Numbered from the stretch's first letter, positions 1 through 6,355 are shown. The stretch: 8,251 nucleotides of DNA from an uncultured Clostridia bacterium (GCA_904502105.1 CAJGDF010000075.1:1-8251), one strand, 5' to 3'. Program-made: numbers and translations. Notes: generated by a model from the letters alone, not told the origin.

Positions 1-548
1 AAAAGAAGCTTTGCGTTAGTGTAATACATTATCGAAGCCGTAACAGAGCCGTAATCGGGAGTGTCAGGCGCTGAAATAAAGCGTTTTGCAAGCTCTTTTT
101 GCACCATTACCGTTATTGAACGGACGGGCGCGCCGCTTTCGAGAAGCGACATCACGATAGGAGTTGTTATATAATAAGGCAAATTTGCGCATACGTCAAC
201 ACTCTCTTCGCCGTACTTTTCGCAGAGCGCAGAGATGTCAACGTTAAGAATATCGTCATTTATTATATCAAGATTGAAAAATTCGCCCAATGTTTCATCA
301 AGAACGGGTAAAAGTGACTTGTCGAGCTCAACGGCAACGACTTTTTTTGCACGCTTGCAGAGTTCTTTTGTTAAACATCCGAAGCCAGGACCGACTTCAA
401 GCACGAATTTGTTATCAATATCCGCACCCTCAGCAATTTTAACGGGAATTGCGGCATTCGTCAGAAAGTTCTGACCGAGTGTTTTTGAAAATTCAAAACC
501 GTAACGCTCGCAAAGATCGCGGATAACGGAGAGATTTGTAAGCTCCAT
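1..548 (-). CDS. rsmA: 16S rRNA (adenine-N6,N6)-dimethyltransferase RsmA (KsgA), 3' end outside window
   Basis: RsmA dimethylates two adjacent adenines in the 3'-terminal helix 45 of 16S rRNA, using S-adenosylmethionine, late in small-subunit assembly. The 182 complete codons visible show the family pattern: LGQNFL at residues 24-29, the SAM-binding motif EVGPGFG at 51-57, the acidic motif VAVELD at 71-76, and the catalytic NLPYY at 122-126 followed by MVQKELAKR at 148-156. RsmA proteins usually have about 270-290 residues, so roughly 100 C-terminal residues lie beyond position 1. The ATG is chosen because the N-terminus matches the family and because it shares one base with the TGA of the upstream 44-codon gene (TGATG), implying coupled translation; its own Shine-Dalgarno is weak. 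It is the last visible gene of the leftward unit. Identity is near certain from the motifs; the end is simply cut. Confidence 0.96.
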   Translation of the reverse strand, partial: MELTNLSVIRDLCERYGFEFSKTLGQNFLTNAAIPVKIAEGADIDNKFVLEVGPGFGCLTKELCKRAKKVVAVELDKSLLPVLDETLGEFFNLDIINDDILNVDISALCEKYGEESVDVCANLPYYITTPIVMSLLESGAPVRSITVMVQKELAKRFISAPDTPDYGSVTASIMYYTNAKLL

Positions 549-682
549 CAGTCTTCTTTAACGCTTGTGAAGAACATAACGATCGCTGTTATAAGCGCAC
601 CGAAAAGTCCTGCAACAAGGAGATCAACCCAGGGAAGATTAAGCTCGAACTGTCTATTGCCGTTTTCCTTATAAATGTGCAT
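548..682 (-). CDS. small single-pass membrane protein, 44 residues, unknown function
   Basis: I do not recognise this protein. It has a polar N-terminus (MHIYKENGNRQFELNLPW, 1-18), then one hydrophobic stretch at about residues 19-40 rich in L, V, A, G, I and F, and a short charged end (VKED). That is a single transmembrane segment with no obvious signal-peptidase site or catalytic motif. It is very likely translated: a strong Shine-Dalgarno (AAAAGGAG, positions 691-698) lies 8 bases before the ATG, the gene starts 20 bases after prfB ends, and its TGA overlaps the rsmA ATG by one base. The overlap suggests it drives translation of rsmA. It might be a small membrane protein in its own right or mainly a coupling leader; the conventional membrane-segment composition favours a real protein. 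Confidence 0.75.
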   Translation of the reverse strand: MHIYKENGNRQFELNLPWVDLLVAGLFGALITAIVMFFTSVKED

Positions 683-690
683 AACGAAAA

Positions 691-698
691 CTCCTTTT
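691..698 (-). promoter_or_regulatory. strong ribosome binding site of the 44-residue membrane protein gene
   Basis: The minus strand reads AAAAGGAG with 8 bases to the ATG at 682. It supports a gene that would otherwise be dismissed as too short. Confidence 0.8.
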
Positions 699-702
699 AA
701 AG

Positions 703-1818
703 TTAATTCTGACCTTCGTTTTTGAGATATTTGAGGTAAGCGTCGATAAAGCCGTCAAGATCGCCGTCCATAACAGCGTTTACGTTACCCATTTCGTAGT
801 TTGTTCTGTGGTCCTTAACGAGAGTGTAGGGCATGAAAACGTAAGAACGGATCTGAGAGCCCCATGCGATCTGCATCTGGTCGCCCTTGATATCTTCGAT
901 CTTGTCGAGATGTTCACGCTCTTTGATCTCCAAAAGCTTACTCTTGAGCATTTTGAGAGCCTGTTCTCTGTTCTGCTTCTGAGAACGTTCGTTCTGACAG
1001 CCAACAACTATACCGGTGGGAATGTGAGTAATACGGATAGCGGAGTCGGTCTTGTTAACGTGCTGACCGCCCGCGCCGGATGCTCTGTGCGCTTCAACCT
1101 TGATATCCTCTTCACGGATCTCGATATTTTTATCATCGGTGATTTCGGGCATAACTTCAACGGATGCGAAGGACGTGTGGCGTCTGCCCGAAGCGTCGAA
1201 CGGAGATACACGTACAAGACGGTGAACGCCTGCTTCAGACTTGATATAACCGTAAGCATTCGGGCCTTCAACAACGATAGATGCGCTCTTGATGCCTGCT
1301 TCATCGCCGTCAAGCATATCGATGGTCTTTACCTTATAGTTGTGCTGCTCACCGAAACGGCAGTACATACGGTAGAGCATAAGAGCCCAGTCCTGAGCTT
1401 CTGTTCCGCCTGCACCTGCATGGAAGTTTATAATAGCGTTGTTTGCATCGTATTCGCCGTTGAGAAGTGTTTCGAGAGTCTGCTTTTCAAACTCTTTTTC
1501 GATGTTGCGCGCAGTTTCGCCGAGATCGTCATCGTATTCGTCGGTAGCCTCTTCTTCTGCCATGTCCGCAAGAGTCTCCGCATCGTCAATGAGACCTAAA
1601 AGCGCATTGTATCTTGTTATTTTATCCTTTAAGGATTTCTGTTCAACAAGGAGCTTCTGTGAGTTTTCCATGTCGTTCCAGAAATCGGGGGCAGCGGCAA
1701 GGTTTTCGATCTCTTCAAGACGTGCCTTGAGGTCGTCTATCTTCATTGCGGAGCCGAGATCGGCCGCCTGTTTTCTGTATTCTTCAAGTTTAAGTCTGTA
1801 TTCGTCAATTATGATCAT
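703..1818 (-). CDS. prfB: peptide chain release factor 2
   Basis: RF2 recognises UAA and UGA stop codons on the ribosome and triggers release of the finished protein. The 371 residues match the usual RF2 length (about 365-370). The stop-codon recognition tripeptide SPF is at residues 205-207 (RF1 has P-x-T instead), and the catalytic GGQ, which reaches the peptidyl-transferase centre, is at 250-252 within RASGAGGQHVNKTDSA. A helical N-terminal domain precedes it. The ATG at 1818 has a good Shine-Dalgarno (AAGGAA, 8 bases upstream). Many bacteria encode RF2 in two frames, with an in-frame UGA near codon 26 bypassed by a +1 shift; here the frame is open throughout and the equivalent region (residues 20-30, positions 1729-1761) has neither a UGA nor the CUU-UGA slip site. 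The gene lies 30 bases after mnmE, within the leftward unit. Confidence 0.98.
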   Translation of the reverse strand: MIIIDEYRLKLEEYRKQAADLGSAMKIDDLKARLEEIENLAAAPDFWNDMENSQKLLVEQKSLKDKITRYNALLGLIDDAETLADMAEEEATDEYDDDLGETARNIEKEFEKQTLETLLNGEYDANNAIINFHAGAGGTEAQDWALMLYRMYCRFGEQHNYKVKTIDMLDGDEAGIKSASIVVEGPNAYGYIKSEAGVHRLVRVSPFDASGRRHTSFASVEVMPEITDDKNIEIREEDIKVEAHRASGAGGQHVNKTDSAIRITHIPTGIVVGCQNERSQKQNREQALKMLKSKLLEIKEREHLDKIEDIKGDQMQIAWGSQIRSYVFMPYTLVKDHRTNYEMGNVNAVMDGDLDGFIDAYLKYLKNEGQN

Positions 1819-1848
1819 ATAAATAATTCCTTTTACGGCGAATTTGTT

Positions 1849-3198
1849 TTATTTGCCAACACAAAATCTGGAAAAAATATTGTCTATTATTTCTTCGGAC
1901 ACCGTTCTGCCCGTCATTTCTCCGAGAGCCTCAACAGCTCTTTCAATGTCGCTCAGGAGAGCGTCGGGCGTGATGCCGATGTTATCAAGCGCATGAGTAA
2001 GCTCGCTTTGGGCAGCGATAAGGCACTCATACTGACGGACGTTAGAAAGCATAACGCTCTCCTCGCCCTCAGAGCCCATCGGGAAGAGAGATGCAATGGC
2101 TTTTTCAAGCTCTTCTATGCCGTCACCCGTTTTAGCGCTTATATTTACTCTTGCGTCAAAATTTTCTACGGTAATGTTATCAGCCGAAGCAAGGTCTGTC
2201 TTGTTAAAAACGGCTATTTTTTTTGCATTTGAGGCGTTAATTGCGGCAAGCAGCTCTTCATCGTCGAAAACCGCTTCGTCGGAAGCATCAAAAACGGCTA
2301 AAATAAGCTCTGCCTCGTTGATCTTTCCGAGTGTTTTTTCAACACCGATCTTTTCAACCTCATCGTCCGCATCGCGGACACCTGCTGTGTCGAATAATCT
2401 GAGCTTAACACCGCCGAGCTCCGCTGACGCTTCGATAACGTCACGGGTCGTTCCCGCAACAGATGTTACAATGCATCTGTCTTCGCCGAGAATTCGGTTC
2501 ATAAGCATACTTTTGCCCACGTTGGGCTTGCCTGCGATTACGGTTTTAACACCATCGCGGATAAGTCTGCCCGAATCGTAGGACTTTATAAGCTTCTCGA
2601 TCTGATCATATGCGTTTGTGATGTTTTCACGCAGAAGCTCGGGGGAGGTGTCAACAATATCCTCATCGGGATAATCAACATATGCCAGAAGCTGGGCTGA
2701 AATGTCGATAAGACTGCCTCGCACGGAATTTATCTTATCTGAAAGGCTGCCCTTCATGCGGCTTACGGCTGCGCGGGCCTCTGCTTTCGTTTCACTGTCG
2801 ATAAGATCTATTATTGCTTCCGCTTTTAAAAGGTCAAGCTTTCCGTTAAGAAAAGCGCGTTTTGTAAATTCTCCGTTTTTTGCCTGACGCGCACCGTTTT
2901 TTATGAGCAGACGGAGGATGCGCGAGCAGTTGTAAACACCGCCGTGGCATGATATCTCGATTACGTCTTCTCCGGTAAAGCTCTTCGGCGCACGGAATAC
3001 GGAAAGAAGAACATCGTCAACGGTTTCTGTGCCGTCGACGATATTCCCATGTATTACCGAAGACGACGCAACTTCATTAAGATCACGGGAAAATATCTTT
3101 CCCACGATCTTTTGGGCTTCTTCGCCCGACACTCGTATTACGCCTATTGCAGCCTTGTACGGAGCAGTTGAAAGTGCAGCGATCGTTTCGTTTTTCAT
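1849..3198 (-). CDS. mnmE: tRNA uridine-5-carboxymethylaminomethyl(34) synthesis GTPase MnmE (TrmE)
   Basis: MnmE works with MnmG to modify the wobble uridine (U34) of several tRNAs, using GTP hydrolysis and a folate-bound one-carbon unit. The 449 residues fit the family. The N-terminal folate-binding domain covers about 1-118, followed by a helical domain with an inserted G domain. The G-domain motifs are intact: P-loop GKPNVGKS at 223-230, the TT of G2 at 250-251, DTAG at 270-273, NKTD at 332-335 and SAK at 354-356. The C-terminus ends in FCVGK, the family's conserved FC-x-GK with its cysteine at 446. The ATG has AGGA 9 bases upstream. It follows jag but is separated from it by a repeat-filled 274-base gap. 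Its partner mnmG, commonly the next gene in Firmicutes, is not here; prfB follows instead. Confidence 0.98.
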   Translation of the reverse strand: MKNETIAALSTAPYKAAIGVIRVSGEEAQKIVGKIFSRDLNEVASSSVIHGNIVDGTETVDDVLLSVFRAPKSFTGEDVIEISCHGGVYNCSRILRLLIKNGARQAKNGEFTKRAFLNGKLDLLKAEAIIDLIDSETKAEARAAVSRMKGSLSDKINSVRGSLIDISAQLLAYVDYPDEDIVDTSPELLRENITNAYDQIEKLIKSYDSGRLIRDGVKTVIAGKPNVGKSMLMNRILGEDRCIVTSVAGTTRDVIEASAELGGVKLRLFDTAGVRDADDEVEKIGVEKTLGKINEAELILAVFDASDEAVFDDEELLAAINASNAKKIAVFNKTDLASADNITVENFDARVNISAKTGDGIEELEKAIASLFPMGSEGEESVMLSNVRQYECLIAAQSELTHALDNIGITPDALLSDIERAVEALGEMTGRTVSEEIIDNIFSRFCVGK

Positions 3199-3215
3199 AT
3201 TCTTTTGTCCTTTTT

Positions 3216-3237
3216 ACTTAACGTAATAATGTTAAGT
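3216..3237. promoter_or_regulatory. inverted repeat just upstream of mnmE
   Basis: Two 7-base arms (ACTTAAC and GTTAAGT) flank an 8-base AT-rich spacer, immediately upstream of the mnmE Shine-Dalgarno. The symmetry and position would suit an operator or a small leader hairpin. There is no known regulator to assign, and short AT-rich palindromes arise by chance. Confidence 0.3.
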
Positions 3238-3243
3238 GTTTTT

Positions 3244-3272
3244 AGAACCGAAAACCTTGGTTTTCAAATTCT
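3244..3272. repeat. hairpin A', diverged copy of the hairpin at the jag stop
   Basis: A 7-bp stem (GAAAACC / GGTTTTC, 3250-3256 with 3259-3265) sits inside an outer AGAA/TTCT pairing (3244-3247 with 3269-3272) across a small internal loop. Base for base it resembles the hairpin at 3458-3489. It marks one end of the jag-mnmE repeat mosaic. Confidence 0.55.
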
Positions 3273-3279
3273 TCATTAT

Positions 3280-3346
3280 ACGAAATTGTATTCGGTTTGC
3301 GTAAGCAAATTCCTGTCTTTGACAGAAAAGAATCAATTTCTAAAGA
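3280..3346. repeat. 67-bp direct repeat, copy 1, three-way-junction fold
   Basis: This copy differs from copy 2 (3396-3462) at a single base, A versus G in GACAGA/GACAGG. It can form a closing stem (3282-3288 with 3334-3340, then 3290-3293 with 3330-3333), a 5-bp hairpin with a GTAA loop (3296-3309), and an 8-bp hairpin with a TTT loop (3310-3328). The one difference from copy 2 introduces one mismatch in that last stem. It lies in the untranslated gap between jag and mnmE. No open frame or known RNA family is recognised. Confidence 0.85.
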
Positions 3347-3359
3347 TTTTTTCCTTATC

Positions 3360-3389
3360 GAAGAAAAAAATCCGTAAGGATTTTTCTTC
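3360..3389. repeat. hairpin B between the two 67-bp repeats
   Basis: An 8-bp stem AAAAATCC / GGATTTTT closes on a GTAA loop (3374-3377), with GAAG/CTTC pairing beyond a two-base bulge. Bases 3345-3372 can instead form a competing hairpin with one mismatch. It occupies the same place relative to the 67-bp unit as hairpins A' and A. Confidence 0.55.
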
Positions 3390-3395
3390 TATTAC

Positions 3396-3462
3396 ACGAA
3401 ATTGTATTCGGTTTGCGTAAGCAAATTCCTGTCTTTGACAGGAAAGAATCAATTTCTAAAGA
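3396..3462. repeat. 67-bp direct repeat, copy 2, three-way-junction fold
   Basis: The fold is fully paired here: closing stem GAAATTG/CAATTTC (3398-3404 with 3450-3456), continued by ATTC/GAAT (3406-3409 with 3446-3449); hairpin TTTGC-GTAA-GCAAA (3412-3425); and directly abutting it TTCCTGTC-TTT-GACAGGAA (3426-3444). Nearly every base of the unit is used. The GTAA loop is a GNRA tetraloop only if the plus strand is the RNA, which would be antisense to the operon. Confidence 0.85.
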
Positions 3463-3489
3463 ACTGAAAACTTTAGTTTTCAGTTCTTT
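3458..3489. repeat. hairpin A, perfect 14-bp inverted repeat spanning the jag stop codon
   Basis: AAAGAACTGAAAAC and GTTTTCAGTTCTTT flank a TTTA loop that contains most of the jag stop codon (3473-3475). In the jag mRNA the last codons and the first untranslated bases would pair. The stem is AT-rich and lacks a clear U-run, so it is a poor classical terminator. It could be a partial terminator, a 3'-end stabiliser, or one member of the hairpin family in this gap. Confidence 0.7.
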
Positions 3490-4444
3490 GTGCGCGTTTC
3501 TCACCTGCGCGAAGCTCTACAGTGGGCTCGGTCGCTTCAGCGGAAGTCTCAACGGGTTTACGTTCGGGACGGGGCTGACGGGGACGGTCGGAGTAGGGCT
3601 TTTTGTTGTAGGGCTTTTTATTGCCGCCGCTGCGTTTTTCGTTGGAAGAAGCATTTTCTTCTTTGTTTACGCGGGGAGCTCTCTTTTCGCCTTCAACAAA
3701 TGATATTTCGGTAACGCCGCCTTCTTCGGTGTTGGCGTTATCGTTATTACGGTGAGCGGGCTTGTTGAAATTCTTCTTATAGCCGCCTTTACCGTTGGAT
3801 TTTCTCTGGGGGCGCTGTTCGCCGTCTTCACCCTGATAAGCGATAACAACTTTTCTGTTGGGCTCGCTGCCTACGGAGAAAGTGGTGATGTTAGGCTCTT
3901 CCTGAAGGCGGGTGTGAATGATACGTCTCTGATAAGCGCTCATGGGGTTGAGAGTAACACGTCTGTGAGACTTCTGAACCTGTCTTGCGATACGAGCAGC
4001 AAGAGCTTCGAGACGTTCTTTTGATTTTTCACGATAATCGTTAATATTAAGAGAAACCTTATATTTACTGTCGTTTTCGTGATTTACGGAAAGTGCGATG
4101 ATCATCTGAAGAGCTTCGATAGCTTCGCCCTGTTTTCTGAGGAAGATATCAGCTGCTTCGCCGTCGATGGAGATGTTGATATTGTCTTCTTCAACGGTGA
4201 TGCTTGTTTTGCATCCTTCGAGACCGATTATGTTAAAAAGACCGGAAAGGTACTGTTCAACCTTGTCTTCTGCAGAAATTTCGTACTTTACGTTGATCTT
4301 TGCGAGAACGGAGCCGAGGCCGAAAAAGCCTTTTTTGGGCATTTCAACGATCTCGTAAGAAAAACTGTCCTGGGAAACGCCGAGTTCTTTAGCCGCTGAT
4401 TCAACAGCTTCCTCGATCGTTTTACCGGTAAATGTCTTTTCCAC
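3473..4444 (-). CDS. jag: RNA-binding protein Jag/KhpB (Jag-N, KH and R3H domains)
   Basis: Jag (KhpB) is a cytoplasmic RNA-binding protein linked in several Firmicutes to cell envelope and division control, usually encoded just after yidC. The 323 residues show a Jag-N domain (about 1-54, with GFFGLGS at 39-45), a KH domain (about 75-133), and an R3H domain (about 137-204) whose R-x3-H signature is R173-H177. The KH loop, normally GXXG, reads RKQG at 103-106: the first glycine is arginine (AGA). After residue 204 a tail of about 119 residues is rich in K, R, N, P, E and G, and probably disordered. The start is GTG, with AAAGGA 10 bases upstream. It lies 48 bases after yidC. The final codons and stop are inside a perfect 14-bp hairpin. 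The family call is secure; RNA-binding strength of this KH is uncertain. Confidence 0.94.
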   Translation of the reverse strand: MEKTFTGKTIEEAVESAAKELGVSQDSFSYEIVEMPKKGFFGLGSVLAKINVKYEISAEDKVEQYLSGLFNIIGLEGCKTSITVEEDNINISIDGEAADIFLRKQGEAIEALQMIIALSVNHENDSKYKVSLNINDYREKSKERLEALAARIARQVQKSHRRVTLNPMSAYQRRIIHTRLQEEPNITTFSVGSEPNRKVVIAYQGEDGEQRPQRKSNGKGGYKKNFNKPAHRNNDNANTEEGGVTEISFVEGEKRAPRVNKEENASSNEKRSGGNKKPYNKKPYSDRPRQPRPERKPVETSAEATEPTVELRAGEKRAQRTEN

Positions 4445-4492
4445 TTGATTTTTATCCTTTCAAACGCATGAAAAGGGCATAATACCGCCTGA

Positions 4493-5566
4493 TTATTTGG
4501 TTTCGGTATTTTCTTCGGTAACGATTATCGCACCGTCTTTATCCTGCTCTTGTTCAATACGTTTCATTTTTTCGATTTGATTGTAATTGAGTTTCTTTTC
4601 CTTTTTAGGTTTTTCAGCAGGCTTCGGAGGCTTTACGATAGCTTTAAGCAAGAATATCTGACCGATAGAAAGAATGTTGGACGCGATCCAGTAAACGCCG
4701 ACACCGGTCTGGAACGAGAAAGCGAGCCAAACGGAAAGCAGAGGCATGGTGTAAAGAAGAAGATTCATGTTTGTCTTCTGGCCTTCTGCGGTGGGCATAG
4801 CGTTGATCTTCTGGGTAAGATAGCTTGTTAAGAAAGATGTTATACCTGAAATGATGGGGAAAAGTATAGCCAATACAAAAATAGTGCCTGCCTCATCAAT
4901 GTACTCGCTGGGAGTCATACCGAGGTCAAAACCGAGGAATTTAAGATTAAGAGTGGTAATTTCGGTGATAAAACCGCTATCGGGATGCTTGAGAGCGTAC
5001 TCTTCAAGACCGTTCTTAACCGTTTCAAAAATTTGAGGATCGTTAAGGAACTGCGCTACACGGATCTCATTTGTCTGAAGCCATTTTGTAACAGCATCAA
5101 AATCCGAAATATCTGTTTTACCGAGCGCATCGATCACTTTCTGAACACCGTTGGAATGAAGGATGTTCACGATTGCGAAATTGGTCAGCTTGTTGAGACC
5201 TAAAATATAGGTAAGCGGACGGCGGATCGCATTCCAAAGACCGAGGATGACGGGGAGCTGAATGAAAGTGGGAAGGCATCCTGACATCGGATTGTAGCCT
5301 TCTTCAGCATAAAGCTGCTGCAATTCCTCGGAGTATTTCGGGTTTCTGGTGTCTCCCTTGTATTTCTGCTGAAGAGCGTTCATTTTGGGTTGAACAGCCT
5401 GCATTTTCAGTCTGCCTTTTTCACCCTTGATACTTAAAGGGAGCATTAAAAGTTTTGCTATAAGCGCAAAGAGAAGGATAGCCAAGCCATAGTTGTTAAC
5501 AAGCAGGTAACAGAGCTTGAATATCCACGCAAGAGGGACGTAAATTATGTCTAAAAGACTTTCCAT
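4493..5566 (-). CDS. yidC: YidC/Oxa1/SpoIIIJ membrane protein insertase
   Basis: YidC inserts and folds membrane proteins, alone or with the Sec translocon. The 357 residues have hydrophobic segments at about 7-46 (probably two parts), 98-124, 227-250 and 268-311, typical of the Gram-positive five-helix form. Family hallmarks include [12 protein letters not shown] (39-50), the amphipathic cytoplasmic [17 protein letters not shown] (54-70), [23 protein letters not shown] (92-114) and FLGFDLG (210-216). K38 occupies the place of the groove arginine known from other YidC proteins. A loop of about 85 extra residues (124-208), predicted extracytoplasmic, is absent from short Bacillus-type proteins. 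The tail (312-357) is lysine-rich, suited to ribosome contact. The ATG overlaps yidD by 16 bases; the only clear Shine-Dalgarno (AAGGAGA, 5581-5587) is 14 bases away, so coupling to yidD is likely. Confidence 0.97.
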   Translation of the reverse strand: MESLLDIIYVPLAWIFKLCYLLVNNYGLAILLFALIAKLLMLPLSIKGEKGRLKMQAVQPKMNALQQKYKGDTRNPKYSEELQQLYAEEGYNPMSGCLPTFIQLPVILGLWNAIRRPLTYILGLNKLTNFAIVNILHSNGVQKVIDALGKTDISDFDAVTKWLQTNEIRVAQFLNDPQIFETVKNGLEEYALKHPDSGFITEITTLNLKFLGFDLGMTPSEYIDEAGTIFVLAILFPIISGITSFLTSYLTQKINAMPTAEGQKTNMNLLLYTMPLLSVWLAFSFQTGVGVYWIASNILSIGQIFLLKAIVKPPKPAEKPKKEKKLNYNQIEKMKRIEQEQDKDGAIIVTEENTETK

Positions 5567-5820
5567 TTGCTTAGTTTTGATCTCCTTGTTTTCTCGGGAA
5601 CAGGGTCATAACCGCCTTTGCAAAACGGATGGCATCGCAAAATTCTCCGCAACGAAAGAAAAAACCCCCTTATAAAACCGTGAGTCCTGAAAGCTTCGAG
5701 AGCATACTCCGAGCAGGTCGGGGTAAATCGGCAACACGGGGGTTTGAACGGAGATATATTTTTTCGATAGATCTTTATCAGCGCGACAGCCGCTTTGACA
5801 GGTAACTCGGATAATCTCAT
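5551..5820 (-). CDS. yidD: membrane protein insertion efficiency factor YidD
   Basis: YidD is a small, inner-face membrane-associated protein that helps YidC-dependent insertion. The 89 residues show all signature elements: an amphipathic N-terminus with [10 protein letters not shown] (15-24), the cysteine motif [14 protein letters not shown] (30-43), and [14 protein letters not shown] (62-75), followed by a basic C-terminal end. Length is slightly above the common 70-85. Its ATG overlaps the rnpA TGA (ATGA, 4 bases), with GGAG (5831-5834) 10 bases upstream inside rnpA. Its last 16 bases overlap the start of yidC. Both overlaps, and the classical rnpA-yidD-yidC order, make start and function confident. 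Confidence 0.96.
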   Translation of the reverse strand: MRLSELPVKAAVALIKIYRKNISPFKPPCCRFTPTCSEYALEAFRTHGFIRGFFLSLRRILRCHPFCKGGYDPVPEKTRRSKLSKWKVF

Positions 5821-6167
5821 AAAACCTGTTCTCCGGCAATCATACCTGCTTTTGTGAAAGCGCGGGTAAGATCGGTTTTTACTTCATCCATCAGAACGAA
5901 CGGGGTTTTCGAGCGCGCAACGATAACAATATCGTAGCCCTTTGCAATATCGCATTCAAGAAGCCTGTAAGCTTCCCTCATAAGTCTTCTTGCACGGTTT
6001 CGCGCAACTGCTTTTCCGATTTTTTTCGTGGTTGTGAGACCCAATTGATTGACTGAACGTCTGTTTCTGCGATAGTATACCACAACGGTCGGAAACGCAC
6101 AGCTTGAGCCCTTTTTGTAGAGCTGACGGAAAACCCTGTCGTCCTTGATAGATTTCGTATATTTCAT
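5817..6167 (-). CDS. rnpA: ribonuclease P protein component
   Basis: RnpA is the protein subunit of RNase P; it helps the catalytic RNA bind and cleave the 5' leaders of precursor tRNAs. The 116 residues match the usual length. The N-terminal part ([19 protein letters not shown], 2-20) and the RNR signature (R56-N57-R58, within [14 protein letters not shown]) are characteristic, as is the closing DIVIVAR block (79-85). The ATG lies 9 bases after the rpmH stop; there is no convincing Shine-Dalgarno of its own, so translation probably depends on ribosomes finishing rpmH. The gene ends in TGA overlapping the yidD start. Confidence 0.97.
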   Translation of the reverse strand: MKYTKSIKDDRVFRQLYKKGSSCAFPTVVVYYRRNRRSVNQLGLTTTKKIGKAVARNRARRLMREAYRLLECDIAKGYDIVIVARSKTPFVLMDEVKTDLTRAFTKAGMIAGEQVL

Positions 6168-6176
6168 ACTTTACAA

Positions 6177-6311
6177 TTACAGCGAAAGCTGTTTTCTGCC
6201 TCTCGCACGTCTTCTTGCGAGAACTTTTCTGCCGTTAGCAGTCTTCATTCTCTTTCTGAAGCCATGAACCTTGCTTCTCTGCCTCTTTTTGGGCTGATAT
6301 GTTCTTAACAT
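6177..6311 (-). CDS. rpmH: 50S ribosomal protein L34
   Basis: L34 is a small basic protein of the large ribosomal subunit. The 44 codons give [18 protein letters not shown] followed by [20 protein letters not shown] and RKQLSL, the near-invariant L34 sequence at its normal length. An exceptionally good Shine-Dalgarno (AAAAGGAGGT on the minus strand, 6321-6330) sits 9 bases before the ATG. It is the first gene of the leftward unit, about 80 bases downstream of a near-consensus promoter, and faces away from dnaA, as in most Firmicutes. Confidence 0.98.
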   Translation of the reverse strand: MLRTYQPKKRQRSKVHGFRKRMKTANGRKVLARRRARGRKQLSL

Positions 6312-6355
6312 CTTGACCGAACCTCCTTTTCCGGGGTCTTCACAAAATTTCACCT

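Noticed and set aside
808..1599. 263-codon plus-strand open frame opposite prfB
   Set aside because: It is antisense to a full-length, motif-complete RF2 gene; its length reflects codon bias on the other strand, and it has no recognisable domain.
2096..2581. 161-codon plus-strand open frame opposite mnmE
   Set aside because: It is very serine/alanine-rich, the shadow of minus-strand GA-rich codons, and lies within the intact MnmE G domain.
3275..3280. TATAAT on the minus strand upstream of mnmE as an internal promoter
   Set aside because: No acceptable -35 box lies at 16-18 bases and there is no extended -10; the corresponding base differs at copy 2 (TGTAAT).
3319..3347. TTGACA on the plus strand within repeat copy 1 as a promoter
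   Set aside because: The base run at the right spacing is AAAGAT, not a credible -10, and the TTGACA is explained by the TTT-loop hairpin.
3413..3703. 96-codon plus-strand open frame with a hydrophobic glycine/phenylalanine-rich stretch
   Set aside because: It runs opposite the jag tail, whose K/R/N/G-rich codons read as F/G/V on the other strand, and it starts inside repeat copy 2 without a ribosome site.
5606..5839. 77-codon minus-strand frame overlapping yidD
   Set aside because: The yidD frame carries all family motifs and a good ribosome site; this frame is its out-of-phase shadow.
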